The notes under the pieces are model-generated. The model did no database searches and had not been told where the DNA came from. It worked only from the letters and a program-made list of their open reading frames with translations. From Treponema sp. UBA4692 (GTDB lineage: Bacteria; Spirochaetota; Spirochaetia; Treponematales; Treponemataceae), in assembly GCA_002404895.1 (NCBI GenBank), contig DHKO01000022.1, forward strand, positions 1 to 32,673: a stretch of 32,673 nucleotides of DNA, written 5' to 3'. The position numbers and the translations under genes are program-made. This document shows positions 30,908 to 32,673 of this stretch, in pieces (position 1 is the stretch's first letter; every line of letters begins with the position of its first letter).

Positions 30908-30943
30908 GCTCGAAACAGGTTTTAATAATTTTTAGGAGTATAT

Positions 30944-32673
30944 ATGAAAAGAGACGACATTAAGAAAGTTCTGATTATCGGTTCCGGCCCGATTGTTATT
31001 GGCCAGGCATGCGAATTTGACTATTCGGGAACTCAGGCTTGCAAGGCTTTGCGCGAACTCGGCTACAAAATTGTTTTGGTGAACTCAAACCCGGCTACAA
31101 TTATGACAGACCCTGTTATGGCGGACGCTACTTATATCGAGCCTCTTAATGTCGAAAGAATCAGCCAGATTATCGAAAAAGAGAGACCGGACGCGCTTCT
31201 TCCGAACTTGGGCGGCCAGACCGGACTTAACATGGCGATGGAGCTTAACAAGCTCGGTGTTCTTGACAAGTACGGCGTGAAAGTAATCGGTGTAAACCTT
31301 GACGCGATTGAACGTGGAGAGGACCGTGAGATTTTCAAGGAGACGATGAAGAATCTTGGAATCGACACTCCTCGCTCTGATATTTGCCATACTGTAGAGG
31401 GCGCGGAAAAAATCGCTGAGGAAATCGGATTTCCGCTTGTTGTTCGTCCTGCATACACGATGGGCGGAGCCGGCGGCGGTTTCTGCTACAATGTCGAGGA
31501 GCTTCGCGCGATTGTCTCAAACGGCCTTGACCTTTCGCTCACTCACCAGTGTCTTATTGAAGAATCGATTCTTGGCTGGGAAGAGCTTGAAGTTGAGGTT
31601 GTGCGCGACGCAAAGAACCAGATGGTCGCAATCTGCACAATCGAAAATATTGACGCGGTTGGAGTTCACACAGGAGACTCTTTCTGCGCCGCTCCTTTTA
31701 TGACGATTGACAAGGAGCTTGAACAGAAACTCCAAAAAATGGCATTTAAAATCGTCGAGAATATCGGCGTAATCGGCGGGACAAACGTTCAGTTTGCGCA
31801 CAATCCTAAAAACGGAAGAATCGTAATCATCGAAATCAACCCAAGAACTTCGCGCTCTTCGGCTCTCGCTTCAAAGGCAACAGGATTTCCGATTGCCTTG
31901 ATTTCTGCAAAACTCGCTTCTGGAATGACTTTAGACGAAATTCCTTACTGGCGCGACGGAACTTTGGAAAAATACACTCTCGGCGGCGCGCCTGACGGAG
32001 ACTACGTTGTTCTTAAATTTGCTCGCTGGGCTTTTGAAAAATTCCGCGGAGCAAAGGACGAGCTTGGAACTTCAATGAAAGCTGTCGGCGAAGTTATGGC
32101 GATTGGAAAGAATTTTAAAGAAACTTTCCAAAAAGCAATCCGCGGTCTTGAAAACGGACGCGCTGGTCTCGGCTTTGCAAAAGACTTTAACAAAAAATCT
32201 GCCGAGGAGCTTTGCGAAATGCTCAAGACCGCTTCTTCTGAAAGATATTTTCAGCTTTATGAGGCAATCCGCAAAGGCGTTCCGCTTGAGACTCTTTCAA
32301 AAATCACTTACGTAAAAGAATATTTCCTCAAAGAAATGAAGGAAATGGTTGACCTTGAGGAAGAAATGCTCAAAAATCCAGGACGCGTTCCGGAAGACAA
32401 GCTTTTGATTAAGGCAAAAAAAGACGGATTCAGCGACAAATATCTTTCAAAAATTCTCAAGGTCGCAGAAAAAGACATCCGCAAACGCCGCAACGAACTC
32501 GGAATAAGAGAAGCATGGCTTAGAGTTCCTGTAAGCGGAGTAGAAAACGCCTGCTATTATTACTCGACTTACAACGCGGTTGACAAATCGACGGCCACAG
32601 ACAACAAGAAAAAAGTAATGATTCTTGGCGGCGGACCTAACAGAATCGGGCAGGGAATCGAGTTCGACTACTG
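30944..32673 (+). CDS. carB: Carbamoyl-phosphate synthase large subunit, N-terminal part (cut by window edge)
   Basis: Makes carbamoyl phosphate for arginine and pyrimidine synthesis. The 576 codons present cover the first ATP-grasp synthetase unit, which forms carboxyphosphate and carbamate, and run into the second half. Motifs: I-I-G-S-G-P-I-V-I-G-Q-A-C-E-F-D-Y-S-G-T-Q-A-C, N-S-N-P-A-T-I-M-T-D-P, P-N-L-G-G-Q-T-G-L-N, R-P-A-Y-T-M-G-G-A-G-G-G, E-I-N-P-R-T-S-R-S-S-A-L-A-S-K-A-T-G. The second-half start, G-G-G-P-N-R-I-G-Q-G-I-E-F-D-Y, is reached at the window end. AGGAG lies 5 nt before the ATG. Full proteins have about 1,070 residues, so about half is missing. carA is not upstream. Confidence 0.97.
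   Translation, partial: MKRDDIKKVLIIGSGPIVIGQACEFDYSGTQACKALRELGYKIVLVNSNPATIMTDPVMADATYIEPLNVERISQIIEKERPDALLPNLGGQTGLNMAMELNKLGVLDKYGVKVIGVNLDAIERGEDREIFKETMKNLGIDTPRSDICHTVEGAEKIAEEIGFPLVVRPAYTMGGAGGGFCYNVEELRAIVSNGLDLSLTHQCLIEESILGWEELEVEVVRDAKNQMVAICTIENIDAVGVHTGDSFCAAPFMTIDKELEQKLQKMAFKIVENIGVIGGTNVQFAHNPKNGRIVIIEINPRTSRSSALASKATGFPIALISAKLASGMTLDEIPYWRDGTLEKYTLGGAPDGDYVVLKFARWAFEKFRGAKDELGTSMKAVGEVMAIGKNFKETFQKAIRGLENGRAGLGFAKDFNKKSAEELCEMLKTASSERYFQLYEAIRKGVPLETLSKITYVKEYFLKEMKEMVDLEEEMLKNPGRVPEDKLLIKAKKDGFSDKYLSKILKVAEKDIRKRRNELGIREAWLRVPVSGVENACYYYSTYNAVDKSTATDNKKKVMILGGGPNRIGQGIEFDY

Larger units (their letters stand above)
30608..30943. other. Leader and spacer region upstream of carB
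   Basis: From left to right: a CTAAAAT/ATTTTAG hairpin (30643-30663), an ATTTTTC/GAAAAAT hairpin (30690-30709), a predicted promoter (30754-30782), a 23-codon ORF (30794-30865) with a T8 tract, an intrinsic terminator (30875-30907), and the carB ribosome site AGGAG. Confidence 0.6.

Noticed and set aside
1..32673. CRISPR arrays, complete insertion sequences, rRNA or tRNA genes
   Set aside because: None seen on either strand: no regular direct repeats with spacers, no transposase and no tRNA cloverleaf.

Overview
This window is the chromosomal replication-origin neighbourhood of a spirochaete, most likely a Treponema (probably gut, rumen or oral). The main clues are: (1) dnaA, dnaN, recF and a DUF721/DciA gene in a row next to gyrB-gyrA; (2) an archaeal/eukaryal-type PheRS beta chain, a known spirochaete trait; (3) a lipoprotein fusing cyclophilin and FKBP domains, of the dual-family immunophilin type reported from treponemes; (4) AT-rich spacers and moderate-GC genes. 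Genus is inferred from gene content, not from any search.

Layout. 1-623 (-): start of pntA (transhydrogenase alpha), cut by the window edge. 624-1270: non-coding, with a decayed acetyltransferase tail, a nested inverted repeat and a terminator-like hairpin overlapping a possible leader ORF of uxaA. 1271-5975: uxaA and uxaC (hexuronate catabolism, +), separated by a NimA-like flavoprotein gene and a PAP2 phosphatase gene (both -). 5976-6324: AT-rich spacer with a terminator and a cluster of DnaA-box-like sites. 6325-7500: unrecognised membrane protein (+). 7530-12760 (-): rpmH-rnpA-yidD-yidC-jag-unknown exported protein-cyclophilin/FKBP lipoprotein, a tight run. 12871-17411 (-): dciA-like, recF, dnaN and dnaA, with oriC in the 345-bp dnaN-dnaA gap. 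17533-22054 (+): gyrB and gyrA, divergent from dnaA. 22055-22994: 940 bp without genes, holding a candidate small RNA, three strong parS-like palindromes and a DnaA-box inverted pair. 22995-28064 (-): argA, queH, pheT and an XRE regulator. 28223-29962 (+): yhbY and an orphan potD. 30137-30607 (-): NUDIX hydrolase. 30944 to end (+): carB, cut by the window edge, with a leader ORF and intrinsic terminator upstream.

How it fits together. The core is a replication and segregation module. oriC has a DnaA box, a short GC spacer, DnaA-trios and an AT-rich unwinding tract, i.e. a Bacillus-like basal unwinding system. dnaA and gyrB are driven by overlapping face-to-face promoters. parS-like centromere sites lie 5 kb downstream beyond gyrA. 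A near-identical 32-bp inverted pair of DnaA-like boxes occurs on both sides of the origin, at about -9.6 kb and +6.9 kb. The rpmH-to-jag run supplies ribosome assembly, RNase P protein and membrane-protein insertion. The rest is metabolism: uronate breakdown, arginine and pyrimidine precursors, queuosine synthesis and polyamine uptake.

The least explained signal is a 12-14 bp motif, CTAYCGTTWGTT, repeated between 6.0 and 11.0 kb through unrelated genes in different reading frames and in one spacer.
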